Source of the DNA: Candidatus Ruania gallistercoris
GTDB lineage: Bacteria > Actinomycetota > Actinomycetes > Actinomycetales > Beutenbergiaceae
Length of the DNA stretch: 38,940 nt
Reading direction: 5' to 3'
Assembly (NCBI GenBank): GCA_019116305.1
Contig: DXBY01000220.1
Coordinates: 1 to 38,940 of the forward strand
Part shown: one piece after another, positions 26,027-34,130 of the stretch
Layout of the letters: each line of letters starts with the position of its first letter
How positions within the stretch are numbered: position 1 is the stretch's first letter
Translations under genes and position numbers: made by a program
Notes under the pieces: model-generated
Told to the model about the DNA's origin: nothing
Seen by the model: the letters and a program-made list of their open reading frames with translations, nothing else
Database searches by the model: none

Positions 26027-28807
26027 ATGTCCTCGCCCGCCGAACGGTACGCCGCCTTCCAGCAACGCCAGGCAACCGCCCGGTCCCCGTGGGGCCGGTT
26101 CCGGGAATCCCTGGGATTCGAGCTGGACGACTTCCAGGTGCAGGCGGGCAAGGCGCTGCAGTCCGGCCGGGACGTGCTGGTGGCTGCACCCACAGGTGCC
26201 GGCAAGACGGTCGTGGGGGAGTTCGCCATCGCGCTCGCGCTCGAACGCGGCCGGAAGGCGTTCTACACCACGCCGATCAAGGCGCTGAGCAACCAGAAGT
26301 ACGCGGACCTGCGCGAGGTGCACGGTGCCGAGAACGTGGGCCTGCTCACCGGGGACACCACCATCAACGGTGAGGCGCCCGTGGTGGTGATGACCACTGA
26401 GGTGCTGCGGAACATGCTGTACAGCTCCTCGCCCACGCTCACCGGGCTGGGCTACGTGGTGATGGACGAGGTGCACTACCTGGCCGACCGGTTCCGGGGG
26501 CCGGTGTGGGAGGAGGTGATCCTGCACCTGGCGGCGGACGTGCACCTGGTCTCGCTGTCGGCCACCGTGTCCAACGCCGAGGAGTTCGGGGACTGGCTCA
26601 CCGAGGTCCGCGGGGACACCGCGGTGGTCGTCTCCGAGGTGCGGCCGGTGCCGCTGTGGCAGCACGTGATGGTCGGCCGGGACGTCCTCGACCTGTACTC
26701 GGCGCACGTGGACCCGACCCGCCCGGGCACGAACCCGCCGATCAGCCCGGACCTGGTGGAGTCGATCCGGTCGGCGGAACGCAGCGTGAATCGCGGGCCG
26801 ACCGGCGGGCGTCGCGGCCGCGGCCGGGGCAGGGGCCGGCCGGCGCCCTCGCGGCACCGGATCGTGCGCACTCCGCCGCGGCCGATGGTCATCGACCGGT
26901 TGGACCGGGCCGGGCTGTTGCCGGCGATCTTCTTCATCTTCTCCCGGGCCGGCTGTGAGGCGGCAGCCGACCAGGTGGTCCGGCACGGGATCACCCTGAC
27001 GACGGAGGCGGAGCGCCAAGAGATCGCCGAGGAGGTGGAGCGCCGCTGCGCCGACCTGCCCCGGGAGGATCTCGGCGTCCTGGACTTCTGGGCGTGGCGG
27101 GAGGCGTTGCTGGCTGGGGTCGCCGCGCACCATGCCGGCCTGCTACCGGTCTTCAAAGAAGCCGTGGAAGCCCTGTTCGCCGCTGGTCTGGTGAAGGTGG
27201 TGTTCGCCACCGAGACGCTCGCACTGGGGATCAACATGCCGGCTCGGTCGGTGGTGCTGGAGCGGTTGACCAAGTGGGACGGACGTGGGCACGCGGACAT
27301 CACCCCGGGGGAGTACACCCAGCTGACCGGACGGGCGGGGCGGCGCGGGATCGATGTGGAGGGGCACGCCGTCGTGCTCTACTCCAGCGGCCTCGACCCG
27401 GTCGCCGTGGCCGGTCTGGCCAGCCGGCGCACCTACCCGCTGCGGTCCAGCTTCCATCCCACCTACAACATGGCGGTGAACCTGATCTCCACCACCGGGT
27501 TCAGCCGGGCCCGGGAGACCCTGGAGACCTCGTTCGCACAGTTCCAGGCGGACCGGTCGGTGGTGGGCCTGGCCCGGCAGGCACGGCAGATGACCGAAGC
27601 GTTGGACGGGTACGCCGAGGCGATGGCCTGCCACCTGGGGGACATCGAGGAGTACCTGGCCATCCGTACCGAGATCTCCACGCGGGAGAAGGAGCTCTCC
27701 CGCGCCCGCTCGCGTGCCGCCCGGGAGGCCAGTGCCGAGCTGGTGGCATCGCTGCGGCGTGGGGACGTGATCCAGATCCCGCACGGGCGCCGGGCCGGGT
27801 TCGCCGTCGTCCTCACCACGCCGGATCCGCCGGGACTGGACGGGCCGCTGCTGCACGTGCTCACCACGGAGGCGCGGCAGGCCCGGCTCACCGGCGCAGA
27901 CCTCCCGCCCGGGACGGATCGGTGGGGCCGGATCCAGATCGGCAAGCACGTCAACCCGCGCCGGCCGCAGGACCGGCGCGACCTGGCCGCCACCTTGCGC
28001 AACGCTCTCGGGGCAGCGCAGCCGCAGGACGGGCCGCGGCCACCGGCCCCGAGCGGCAGCGACGGTGGGCTCAGCGAGGCACGCGACCGGCTGCGGCACC
28101 ACCCCTGCCACGGCTGCTCGGACCGGGAGGAGCATCTGCGCTGGGCCCGGCGGCGGGAGAAGCTGGCCCGGGAGCACCAGCAGCTGCTCCGCCGGATCGA
28201 GGGGCGTACCTCCTCGATCGCCCGTGACTTCGACCGGGTCTGCCAGGTGCTCACGCAGCTCGGGTACCTGACCGGCACCGGGGACGAGACCGCCGTCACC
28301 GCACAAGGCACCTGGCTGCGGCGCCTGTACTGCGAGAAGGACCTGGTGCTGGCCGAGTGCCTGCGCGGGAGCATCTGGTCCGATCTCGACCCGGCCGGGT
28401 TGGCTGCGGTGACCTCGATGGTGGTCTACTCCTCCCGATCGGAGGAGACCGAGGAGGTGCCCACGCCTCCAGGCCGTGCGGATGGGCCACTCGCTCTCGC
28501 GGTCCATGCCACTCGCCGAGTCTCCCGGCGACTGGACTCCGTGGAGCGCGAGCACGGCGTCCGCCGCGCGCAGCCGGTAGACCTCGGCCTGGTCCGGCCG
28601 ATGTACATCTGGGCCCAGGGCGGCTCGCTGACCGAGGTGCTGGACGCCGGTGGCCTGGCGGCCGGCGACTTCGTCCGGTGGAGCCGGCAGGTGATCGACC
28701 TGCTGGACCAGATTGCGATCGCTGCCCCCGCGGCCGAGCTGCGGCGCACCGCGCGCCAGGCACTGGCGGCGGTCCGGCGGGGCATCGTCGCCTATGGCAC
28801 CACCTGA
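26027..28807 (+). CDS. helY: DEAD/DEAH-box RNA helicase, Ski2/Mtr4 type (HelY)
   Basis: This large cytosolic superfamily 2 helicase of the Ski2/Mtr4 group has 926 residues, near the actinobacterial norm. Motif I is AAPTGAGKTVVGEFA (about 55-69), motif II is MDEVHYLADRFRG (DEVH, near 146) and motif III is SLSATVSN. The second RecA domain has FATETLALGINMPARSVVLE and QLTGRAGRRGIDVEGHAVVL. A Gly/Arg-rich insert (about 258-272) lies just before the second domain, and a DSHCT-type domain closes the protein. An RNA-processing role is inferred from the Ski2/Mtr4 relationship; the cellular role in actinobacteria is poorly defined. Confidence 0.92.
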   Translation: MSSPAERYAAFQQRQATARSPWGRFRESLGFELDDFQVQAGKALQSGRDVLVAAPTGAGKTVVGEFAIALALERGRKAFYTTPIKALSNQKYADLREVHGAENVGLLTGDTTINGEAPVVVMTTEVLRNMLYSSSPTLTGLGYVVMDEVHYLADRFRGPVWEEVILHLAADVHLVSLSATVSNAEEFGDWLTEVRGDTAVVVSEVRPVPLWQHVMVGRDVLDLYSAHVDPTRPGTNPPISPDLVESIRSAERSVNRGPTGGRRGRGRGRGRPAPSRHRIVRTPPRPMVIDRLDRAGLLPAIFFIFSRAGCEAAADQVVRHGITLTTEAERQEIAEEVERRCADLPREDLGVLDFWAWREALLAGVAAHHAGLLPVFKEAVEALFAAGLVKVVFATETLALGINMPARSVVLERLTKWDGRGHADITPGEYTQLTGRAGRRGIDVEGHAVVLYSSGLDPVAVAGLASRRTYPLRSSFHPTYNMAVNLISTTGFSRARETLETSFAQFQADRSVVGLARQARQMTEALDGYAEAMACHLGDIEEYLAIRTEISTREKELSRARSRAAREASAELVASLRRGDVIQIPHGRRAGFAVVLTTPDPPGLDGPLLHVLTTEARQARLTGADLPPGTDRWGRIQIGKHVNPRRPQDRRDLAATLRNALGAAQPQDGPRPPAPSGSDGGLSEARDRLRHHPCHGCSDREEHLRWARRREKLAREHQQLLRRIEGRTSSIARDFDRVCQVLTQLGYLTGTGDETAVTAQGTWLRRLYCEKDLVLAECLRGSIWSDLDPAGLAAVTSMVVYSSRSEETEEVPTPPGRADGPLALAVHATRRVSRRLDSVEREHGVRRAQPVDLGLVRPMYIWAQGGSLTEVLDAGGLAAGDFVRWSRQVIDLLDQIAIAAPAAELRRTARQALAAVRRGIVAYGTT

Positions 28808-28914
28808 CCGCACGGCACACTTAGTGACCGACACACCAGGCGACACGCCGAGTGAGTCAAAAAACCTTGCTCGTTTCCATCCGCTCTGACCTGCAGGGAC
28901 ACCGTTGACCTGCA

Positions 28915-28937
28915 CTGTTCCCGTCTTGGCGGAACAG
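28915..28937. promoter_or_regulatory. 7-bp inverted repeat over a -35 element
   Basis: CTGTTCC (28915-28921) and GGAACAG (28931-28937) flank nine bases that hold most of the candidate -35 (TTGGCG). It could be an operator; no regulator is identified. Confidence 0.35.
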
Positions 28938-28954
28938 GCCAAGGCGGGTATGTT
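28926..28954 (+). promoter_or_regulatory. candidate promoter for a long lnt leader RNA
   Basis: TTGGCG (28926-28931) and TATGTT (28949-28954) are 17 bases apart, the ideal sigma-A spacing with four of six matches each. A start near 28961 would give a leader of about 290 bases before lnt. Confidence 0.4.
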
Positions 28955-29002
28955 CGCATCTCGTAACTGCTCGTGGATCACCCCAGGAGCAGGCACCGAC
29001 CA

Positions 29003-29196
29003 GGCCCGTGCATTCACTAGAAAACGGGGCGTCCGCGCAGGGGGTTCCGGCCCGAAGGATGCACGGGCCGGTCGGTGTGATCACCTCGGACATGGGTGTC
29101 CTCACACCGACCTCGCGCAGACTCTGCGCTGCAGCCCCAGGTGACCGGCCACGCAGCCAGGCAGCGCTCGCCCGGCGACAGGCGGCGGTGAGCGCT
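29003..29196 (+). ncRNA. candidate structured RNA upstream of lnt
   Basis: Four helices lie in close succession. Helix 1 pairs GGCCCGTGCAT (29003-29013) with ATGCACGGGCC (29059-29069), 11 perfect pairs. Helix 2 starts at the very next base: GGTCGGTGTGA (29070-29080) with TCACACCGACC (29102-29112), capped by GGACA/TGTCC around TGGG. Helix 3 is GCGCAG-ACT-CTGCGC (29115-29129). Helix 4 is AGCGCTC/GAGCGCT (29163-29169, 29190-29196). I recognise no known riboswitch class. It may be a cis-acting leader of lnt, a separate small RNA or DNA-level repeats; high GC raises the chance background, but two flush 11-bp helices are notable. Confidence 0.4.
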
Positions 29197-29236
29197 CACC
29201 CGGCCGAGAGCAACACCACCGGCCGCCGTGGACACG

Positions 29237-29242
29237 TATCCT
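29237..29242 (+). promoter_or_regulatory. -10 element of a probable leaderless lnt transcript
   Basis: TATCCT ends six bases before GTG 29249. It supports that start codon and would make a second lnt transcript without the structured leader. Confidence 0.4.
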
Positions 29243-29248
29243 GCTGTG

Positions 29249-31177
29249 GTGCCTGCATCCCGGACCCCTCGAGCGCTCACTGTGCTCGTTGCTGTGATCG
29301 GTGGCTGGCTCACCGACGCTGCCTTCCCGATGCGCGGCTGGTGGCCGCTCGCCCTGATCGGCGTGGCCGCACTGGTGTGGGCGATCGGCCGGGACAGCGC
29401 CCGCTGGAACGCCCTGGTGACCTGGCTGTGGGGTCTGGCGTTCTTCCTGCCGCACCTGTGGTGGGCGAACTATGCCGTGGGAGTGATCCCGTGGGTGGCG
29501 CTCTCCGTGGCTGAGGCCGGCATCCTGGCCGGCGGCGTGGCCGCCTGGACGTGGGCCCGGCGGGCCACCTGGCTGCGGCACCGCACCTGGCTGCACGCGC
29601 CCACTTTCGCTGTGATCTGGGTGGCGGCCGAGCAGCTCCGTCAGGTGTGGCCGTTCGGCGGGTTCCCCTGGGGTCGGCTCGCGTTCTCCCAAGGTGACTC
29701 CCCGCTGCTCTCCCTCGCCGCCATCGCGGGTGCGCCGCTGGTCTCCTTCGCCGTGGTGCTGATCGGGCACTACCTGGCCGACGCGGCCCGACTGCTGCTC
29801 GCTCCGCGCACCGGACCGGCCGGCAGCCGGGACACGCCCACCAGCCGCGACAGAGCCGGTAGCGCAGCGGCCGATGACGGCGCAGCCAGTGACGGCGCAG
29901 CCGGTCAAGCCACAGTCGGTCACGCCACAGTCGGTCACGGGGGGACAGGTGGCGGACCGGAGAGCGCCGACACCGGCACCCGGGACCACGTCCGTGCAGC
30001 CACCTACCGAGTGCTCGCTGGTGCCCTGGTGCTCGCCCTGGGCGCCCTGCTGCCGCTGCCGAGCACCCAGGCCGAGGACGGGACACTGCGGGTGGGAGCT
30101 GTCCAGGGCAACGTGTCCGAGCCCGGCCTGGGGGCGTTCAGCAACGCCCGTGAGGTGTTGCACAACCACGCCGACGGCACGCACACGCTCGCGGAGGAGA
30201 CCGGTCAGGGCCAGCTGGACCTGGTGGTCTGGCCGGAGAACGCCACCGACATCAACCCGCGGGTCAACGCCGAGGCCGCCGAGGAGATCGATGCGGCCGC
30301 ACAGGCCGTCGATGCACCGATCCTGCTCGGCACCGACCGGTACACCGACGATGCCCGGTACAACGAGATGATCCTCTGGCAGCCGGGGGAGGGCAGCACG
30401 TTCGCCTACGCCAAGCAGATCCCCGCGGCGTTCGCGGAGTACATCCCGATGCGCGAGGTGGCTCGGCTCTTCTCCCCGGCCGTGGACCTGGTGCAGACGG
30501 ACATGGCTCCCGGGCAGCGGGTCGGTGTGGTGCCGGTGCCGATCACCCGTACCGGTGAGACCGTGGACGTGGGCACAGTGATCTGCTTCGAGGTCGCCTA
30601 CGACGCCCTGATCCGCTCCGCCGTGCAGGAGGGCGCCCAGTTCCTCGTGGTGCCCACGAACAATGCCTCCTTCGGCTACACCGCCGAGTCCGAGCAGCAG
30701 CTGGCGATGTCGCGGCTGCGTGCCGTGGAGCACGGCCGGACCACCCTGCAGATCTCCACGGTGGGGGTCTCCGGGGTGATCGCTCCGGACGGGACTGTGC
30801 AACAGACCACTGAGCTGTTCACCCCGGACACCTTCACCGCTGACATACCGCTGCGCTCCACGTTGACCGTGGCCGACCGGCTCGGCGACTGGCCGGTGAT
30901 CGTTATCACCGTCCTGGCTGTGCTCGCCCTCGCCGTGGGGATCGCCACCGGACGCACCCCCCGGCAGCGCCGCCCCGGCGCACGCCGCGCTCGTCCCGGG
31001 GCAAGGAACGGCGGACCTGGGACCACGTCCGGTGCGGGCGCTGCAGAGGGAAAGCAGGCCGCACCGGCGGCGCCGACACCGGCCACGTCCACTCCGGCAC
31101 CGCTGCCGCGGACCGAGGTGGGGCAGGGGCGCGATCCAGGGCCGGGGACAGAGACACCGGTCGGGGCCGCCCCATGA
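29249..31177 (+). CDS. lnt: apolipoprotein N-acyltransferase
   Basis: Lnt adds the third acyl chain to the N-terminal Cys of lipoproteins in the membrane. An N-terminal multi-helix membrane domain (about 1-185) precedes a nitrilase-type catalytic domain from about residue 279 (LRVGAVQGNVSE), with Glu in VWPENATD (about 329), Lys in YAKQIPAAFAEYIP (about 388) and Cys in VICFEVAYD (about 445), then a last transmembrane helix and a disordered Pro/Ala-rich tail. Between the halves (about 195-250) is a low-complexity stretch with short repeats (DGAASDGAAG, ATVGHATVGH). GTG 29228 is an alternative start; 29249 is preferred because TATCCT lies six bases before it. The stop overlaps ppm1. Confidence 0.9.
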   Translation: MPASRTPRALTVLVAVIGGWLTDAAFPMRGWWPLALIGVAALVWAIGRDSARWNALVTWLWGLAFFLPHLWWANYAVGVIPWVALSVAEAGILAGGVAAWTWARRATWLRHRTWLHAPTFAVIWVAAEQLRQVWPFGGFPWGRLAFSQGDSPLLSLAAIAGAPLVSFAVVLIGHYLADAARLLLAPRTGPAGSRDTPTSRDRAGSAAADDGAASDGAAGQATVGHATVGHGGTGGGPESADTGTRDHVRAATYRVLAGALVLALGALLPLPSTQAEDGTLRVGAVQGNVSEPGLGAFSNAREVLHNHADGTHTLAEETGQGQLDLVVWPENATDINPRVNAEAAEEIDAAAQAVDAPILLGTDRYTDDARYNEMILWQPGEGSTFAYAKQIPAAFAEYIPMREVARLFSPAVDLVQTDMAPGQRVGVVPVPITRTGETVDVGTVICFEVAYDALIRSAVQEGAQFLVVPTNNASFGYTAESEQQLAMSRLRAVEHGRTTLQISTVGVSGVIAPDGTVQQTTELFTPDTFTADIPLRSTLTVADRLGDWPVIVITVLAVLALAVGIATGRTPRQRRPGARRARPGARNGGPGTTSGAGAAEGKQAAPAAPTPATSTPAPLPRTEVGQGRDPGPGTETPVGAAP

Positions 31178-31923
31178 CCCTGGTGATCATCCCCACCTAC
31201 AACGAACGGGCGTCGCTGCCGGACACGCTGCGCCGCACCCGCGCGGCCGTACCGGAGGCGCACGTGCTGGTCGTCGACGACGCCAGCCCGGACGGTACCG
31301 GGACCTGGGCCGAGGGTGTGGCCGGTCATGACGAGCACGTCCACGTGCTGCACCGGAGCAGCAAGGACGGTCTCGGCCGCGCCTACGTCGATGGCTTCGC
31401 GTGGGGACTGGCCCGGGGTTATCAGTACCTGGTGGAGATGGATGCGGACGCCTCGCACCATCCCGAGGACCTCCCGCGGCTGCTCGCGGCGTGCACCGAG
31501 GAGGTAGCCCTGGTGATCGGCTCCCGGTGGGTTCCGGGCGGGGCGACGGAGAACTGGCCGGTAGGTCGCCAGCTGCTCAGCCGCGTGGCGAACCTGTACG
31601 CGAACGTGCTGATCGGGCTCGGTGTACGCGATGCCACAGCGGGTTTCCGGGTTTTTCCGGCGCAGACGCTACGGCGTATCGACCTGGCCGGGGTGAATTC
31701 CCAGGGGTACTGCTTCCAGGTGGACATGACTCGCCGGGTGCGGATGCTCGGCGGATGGATCGTGGAGATACCGATCACGTTCACCGAACGCGCGGAGGGG
31801 CAGTCGAAGATGAGCCGGGCGATCGTGCTCGAAGCCCTCTGGCGCACCACTGCCTGGGGCGCCGAGCGGCGCACCAGGCAGTGGTGGAGGTGGTGGTCTC
31901 AGGCGCTGCGGCGGCGTAGCTGA
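31174..31923 (+). CDS. ppm1: polyprenol monophosphomannose synthase
   Basis: This GT2 glycosyltransferase transfers mannose from GDP-mannose to polyprenyl phosphate, the membrane donor for lipoglycans and protein O-mannosylation. The 249-residue product begins LVIIPTYNERASLPDTLRRT, has VLVVDDASPDGTG and the metal-binding EMDADASHHPEDLPRLL near 87, then NLYANVLIGLGVRDATAGFR. It lacks the membrane domain of eukaryotic-type enzymes. In mycobacteria Lnt and Ppm are parts of one protein; here they are two genes overlapping by ATGA, which keeps their expression tied. The 3' end overlaps rbpA by 25 bases, tail to tail. Confidence 0.92.
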   Translation: MTLVIIPTYNERASLPDTLRRTRAAVPEAHVLVVDDASPDGTGTWAEGVAGHDEHVHVLHRSSKDGLGRAYVDGFAWGLARGYQYLVEMDADASHHPEDLPRLLAACTEEVALVIGSRWVPGGATENWPVGRQLLSRVANLYANVLIGLGVRDATAGFRVFPAQTLRRIDLAGVNSQGYCFQVDMTRRVRMLGGWIVEIPITFTERAEGQSKMSRAIVLEALWRTTAWGAERRTRQWWRWWSQALRRRS

Positions 31924-32246
31924 CCGCTGCGGAGCAGCGCCAGGCGTTCGTCCAGCAGCTCCTGCAGCTCGGCTTCGGTACGCCGCTCCAGCAGCATGTC
32001 CCAGTGGGTGCGCACCTTCTTGCCGGGCTTGATCTCCGGGCGAGTGGCGTCCCGCAGCAGCGCCTCGCCGCCACCGGGTGCCTCCCAGACCGGGGGGATC
32101 TCCGCGTCCGCGGAGAACGGGATGATGATCACGCGGCCGTCCGGGCAGTCGTAGACGGCCTCCACCCGTGGCGCGAACTCGACCCCCTCTTCGGTCTCCA
32201 TGCTGTTGGCGCCGATCCGCATGCCACGCAGTGCTCGTTCAGCCAT
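31899..32246 (-). CDS. rbpA: RNA polymerase-binding protein RbpA
   Basis: RbpA is the actinobacterial activator that binds RNA polymerase and the principal sigma factor and helps form open promoter complexes. The 115-residue product starts MAERALRGMRIGANSMETEE, continues with the core barrel (VEFAPRVEAVYDCPDGRVII, then PFSADAEIPPVWEAP) and ends in a sigma-interacting helix (WDMLLERRTEAELQELLDER). The single Cys in YDCPDG means this is not the full zinc-binding form. AGGAGG precedes the ATG by eight bases. The frame continues upstream to 32351, but that part is not RbpA-like. Confidence 0.95.
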   Translation of the reverse strand: MAERALRGMRIGANSMETEEGVEFAPRVEAVYDCPDGRVIIIPFSADAEIPPVWEAPGGGEALLRDATRPEIKPGKKVRTHWDMLLERRTEAELQELLDERLALLRSGQLRRRSA

Positions 32247-32288
32247 CGTGACTCCTCCTGTCCGTGACTTGTGGTCTCCACCCTGTCC

Positions 32289-32314
32289 AACGGGTCCGGC
32301 GGCCGTTGTGTTCC
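32289..32314 (-). promoter_or_regulatory. SigR/SigH-like promoter of rbpA
   Basis: On the minus strand GGAACA (32314-32309) is followed after 16 bases by CGTT (32292-32289), matching the SigH/SigR consensus GGAAYA-N16/17-CGTT. The predicted leader to the rbpA ATG is about 35 bases. rbpA is a known SigR target in Streptomyces, which supports the match. Confidence 0.6.
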
Positions 32315-32372
32315 GCCCAGGCGGTGAAGGTGGTGTGAATGTCGCGGGCACACCTCGTGGTTAAGTGGTGCC

Positions 32373-33323
32373 GTGACTACTGCACCGATGACCTACCGCC
32401 AGCTGGGTGCCTCCGGGCTGACCGTGTCCACTGTGGGACTGGGCTGTAATGCTCTGGGCGCCACCGTAGCGGACGAGAAGGTTCCCGGCCTGGTGAGAGC
32501 GGCGATTGAGGCAGGAATCACCTTCTTCGACACAGCCGACACCTACTCCCGTGGCCGCAGTGAACAGCTCCTCGGCCGGGCCCTGGGCAGCCAGCGGGAG
32601 GATGTGGTGATCGCCACCAAGTTCGGGATGGACACCCGCGGGCTGAACGGTCCGGACTGGGGGGTGCGTGGCTCTCGCCGCTACATCCGCAAGGCCGTCG
32701 AAGGGTCACTGCGCCGGCTGGGCACCGACTACATCGACCTCTATCAGATGCACACCCCCGATCCCCGAACGCCGATCGAGGAGACGCTCGCTGCTCTGCA
32801 CGAGCTGGTGGCCGAGGGCAAGGTGCGCTACCTGGGTTCCTCGAACTTCGCCGGCTGGCAGGTGGTCGACGCGGACTGGACAGCGCGCACCGGTGGGCTC
32901 ACTCCGATGATCTCGGCACAGAATCAGTACAACCTGCTCCACCGAAGCGCGGAGACCGAGCTGGTGCCCGCCGTCGAGCACGTGGGCGCCGGCCTGCTGC
33001 CGTTCTTCCCGCTCGCTTCGGGTCTGCTCACCGGGAAGTACCGCCGCGGCGAGGAGGCTCCGGCGGGGACCCGGCTCACCCGGCGGCCGGACCGGTTGGC
33101 CAATGCCGACTTTGACACCATCGAAGCACTGCAGGCATTCGCGGCGGAACGGGACCTGACCCTGCTGCAAGTGGCCGTCGGCTGGCTGGCCGCCCAGCCG
33201 ACGGTGGCCTCGGTGATCAGTGGTGCCTCCAAGCCGGAACAGGTGCAGGCCAACGCCGCTGCCGCGTCCTGGGAACCGACCGCCGACGACCTCGTCACCC
33301 TGGACGAGATCACCGGGCGGTGA
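32373..33323 (+). CDS. aldo/keto reductase
   Basis: This NADPH-dependent oxidoreductase of the AKR superfamily has 316 residues and an eight-stranded barrel. The catalytic tetrad is visible: Asp in FFDTADTYSRGRSEQLLG (near 50, with Tyr eight residues on as part of DTADTY), Lys in VVIATKFGMDT (near 82) and His in YQMHTPDPRTPIEETL (near 125). The cofactor-binding end is ASVISGASKPEQVQANAAA. It most resembles the YajO/YhdN-type reductases, whose natural substrates are unclear. The start is GTG 32373, with no ribosome site and TTAAGT six bases before, a poor -10. The stop overlaps the next gene as GTGA. Confidence 0.9.
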   Translation: MTTAPMTYRQLGASGLTVSTVGLGCNALGATVADEKVPGLVRAAIEAGITFFDTADTYSRGRSEQLLGRALGSQREDVVIATKFGMDTRGLNGPDWGVRGSRRYIRKAVEGSLRRLGTDYIDLYQMHTPDPRTPIEETLAALHELVAEGKVRYLGSSNFAGWQVVDADWTARTGGLTPMISAQNQYNLLHRSAETELVPAVEHVGAGLLPFFPLASGLLTGKYRRGEEAPAGTRLTRRPDRLANADFDTIEALQAFAAERDLTLLQVAVGWLAAQPTVASVISGASKPEQVQANAAAASWEPTADDLVTLDEITGR

Positions 33324-34096
33324 CCTCGGGCCCGCCGGCCGAACTGGTGACGCGGCTGCGCGCCGCTGGGTGCGTGTTCGCCGAAGAAGAGGCCGCACTG
33401 CTGGTCGAGGCCGCCGCGGACCCGGTGCGGCTGGCCGAGCTGACTGACCGGCGCGCCTCCGGCGAGCCGCTGGAGCAGGTGCTCGGATGGGTGGACTTCG
33501 ACGGGCTGCGGTTGCACCTGCGGCCGGGGGTGTTCGTTCCGCGTCAGCGCACCACCTTCCTGGTGCAGACCGCCACCGAGCTTGCTCCGGACGGCGCCGC
33601 TGTGGCGGACATGTGTTGCGGTATCGGCGCCATCGCCGCGGCCCTGGCCGCCCGGCGGCCGGACCTGCAGCTGGTGGCCGCCGATGCGGACCCCCTGGCG
33701 GTGAGGGCAGCACGGGAGAACCTGCCGGCCCGGGTGGGCGTCACCTGCGGTGACCTGCTCGAGGCGCTGCCGCTGCGGTGGCGGGGCACCCTGGCGCTGG
33801 TGGTGGCAAACACGCCGTACGTCCCCACCGGGGAGATCCCCGGACTTCCGCCGGAGGCGCGCGTACATGAGCCTCCTGCCACGCTCGACGGCGGAGCGGA
33901 CGGGCTGGACGTGCAGCGTCGCCTCGCGCAGCAGGCGGGTGCGTGGTTGGCGCCCGGGGGCCGGGTGCTCACCGAGATCGTCGCCGCTCAGGCCGAAACC
34001 GCTGTCGCCGCGTTCCAGGCGGCCGGCTTCGACGCCCGGGTGCGGATCAGCCAGGAGTGGGGGAGCGGTGTGCTGGTGGCCCAGCTGTTGCCCTGA
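33320..34096 (+). CDS. HemK/PrmC-like putative protein N5-glutamine methyltransferase
   Basis: This SAM-dependent methyltransferase of the HemK-like group has 258 residues. Its N-terminal helical domain contains RRASGEPLEQVLGWVDFDGL followed by GVFVPRQRTTFLV, the PrmC-type lead-in. Motif I is VADMCCGIGAIAAALAARRP near 96-115, and the substrate-binding NPPY motif of true PrmC reads NTPYVPTGEIPGLPPEAR near 164. That variant is typical of a PrmC-related actinobacterial family of unknown substrate, so it is probably not the release-factor enzyme itself. The GTG start overlaps the aldo/keto reductase stop by four bases. Confidence 0.82.
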   Translation: MTSGPPAELVTRLRAAGCVFAEEEAALLVEAAADPVRLAELTDRRASGEPLEQVLGWVDFDGLRLHLRPGVFVPRQRTTFLVQTATELAPDGAAVADMCCGIGAIAAALAARRPDLQLVAADADPLAVRAARENLPARVGVTCGDLLEALPLRWRGTLALVVANTPYVPTGEIPGLPPEARVHEPPATLDGGADGLDVQRRLAQQAGAWLAPGGRVLTEIVAAQAETAVAAFQAAGFDARVRISQEWGSGVLVAQLLP

Positions 34097-34130
34097 CATC
34101 CGTGCAGCCCGATTTCCCTGGCGGGCGGGG

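Larger units (their letters stand above)
28808..29248 (+). other. 441-bp intergenic region with a candidate promoter and clustered inverted repeats
   Basis: No credible gene lies between helY and lnt. The stretch holds a candidate promoter (28926-28954), a 7-bp inverted repeat around its -35, four clustered helices at 29003-29196 and a -10 box for lnt at 29237. Those parts are listed separately. After the helY stop, GGCG-ACA-CGCC and an A-run are too weak to be called a terminator. Confidence 0.6.

Noticed and set aside
24653-27133. 826-codon antisense frame opposite tatC to helY
   Set aside because: It runs across three well-supported genes in the shadow frame, with low-complexity composition.
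28931-28956. ECF-type promoter GGAAC-N16-GTT upstream of lnt
   Set aside because: The spacing is too short for SigR/SigH and the site overlaps a better sigma-A match; GGAAC is also half of an inverted repeat.
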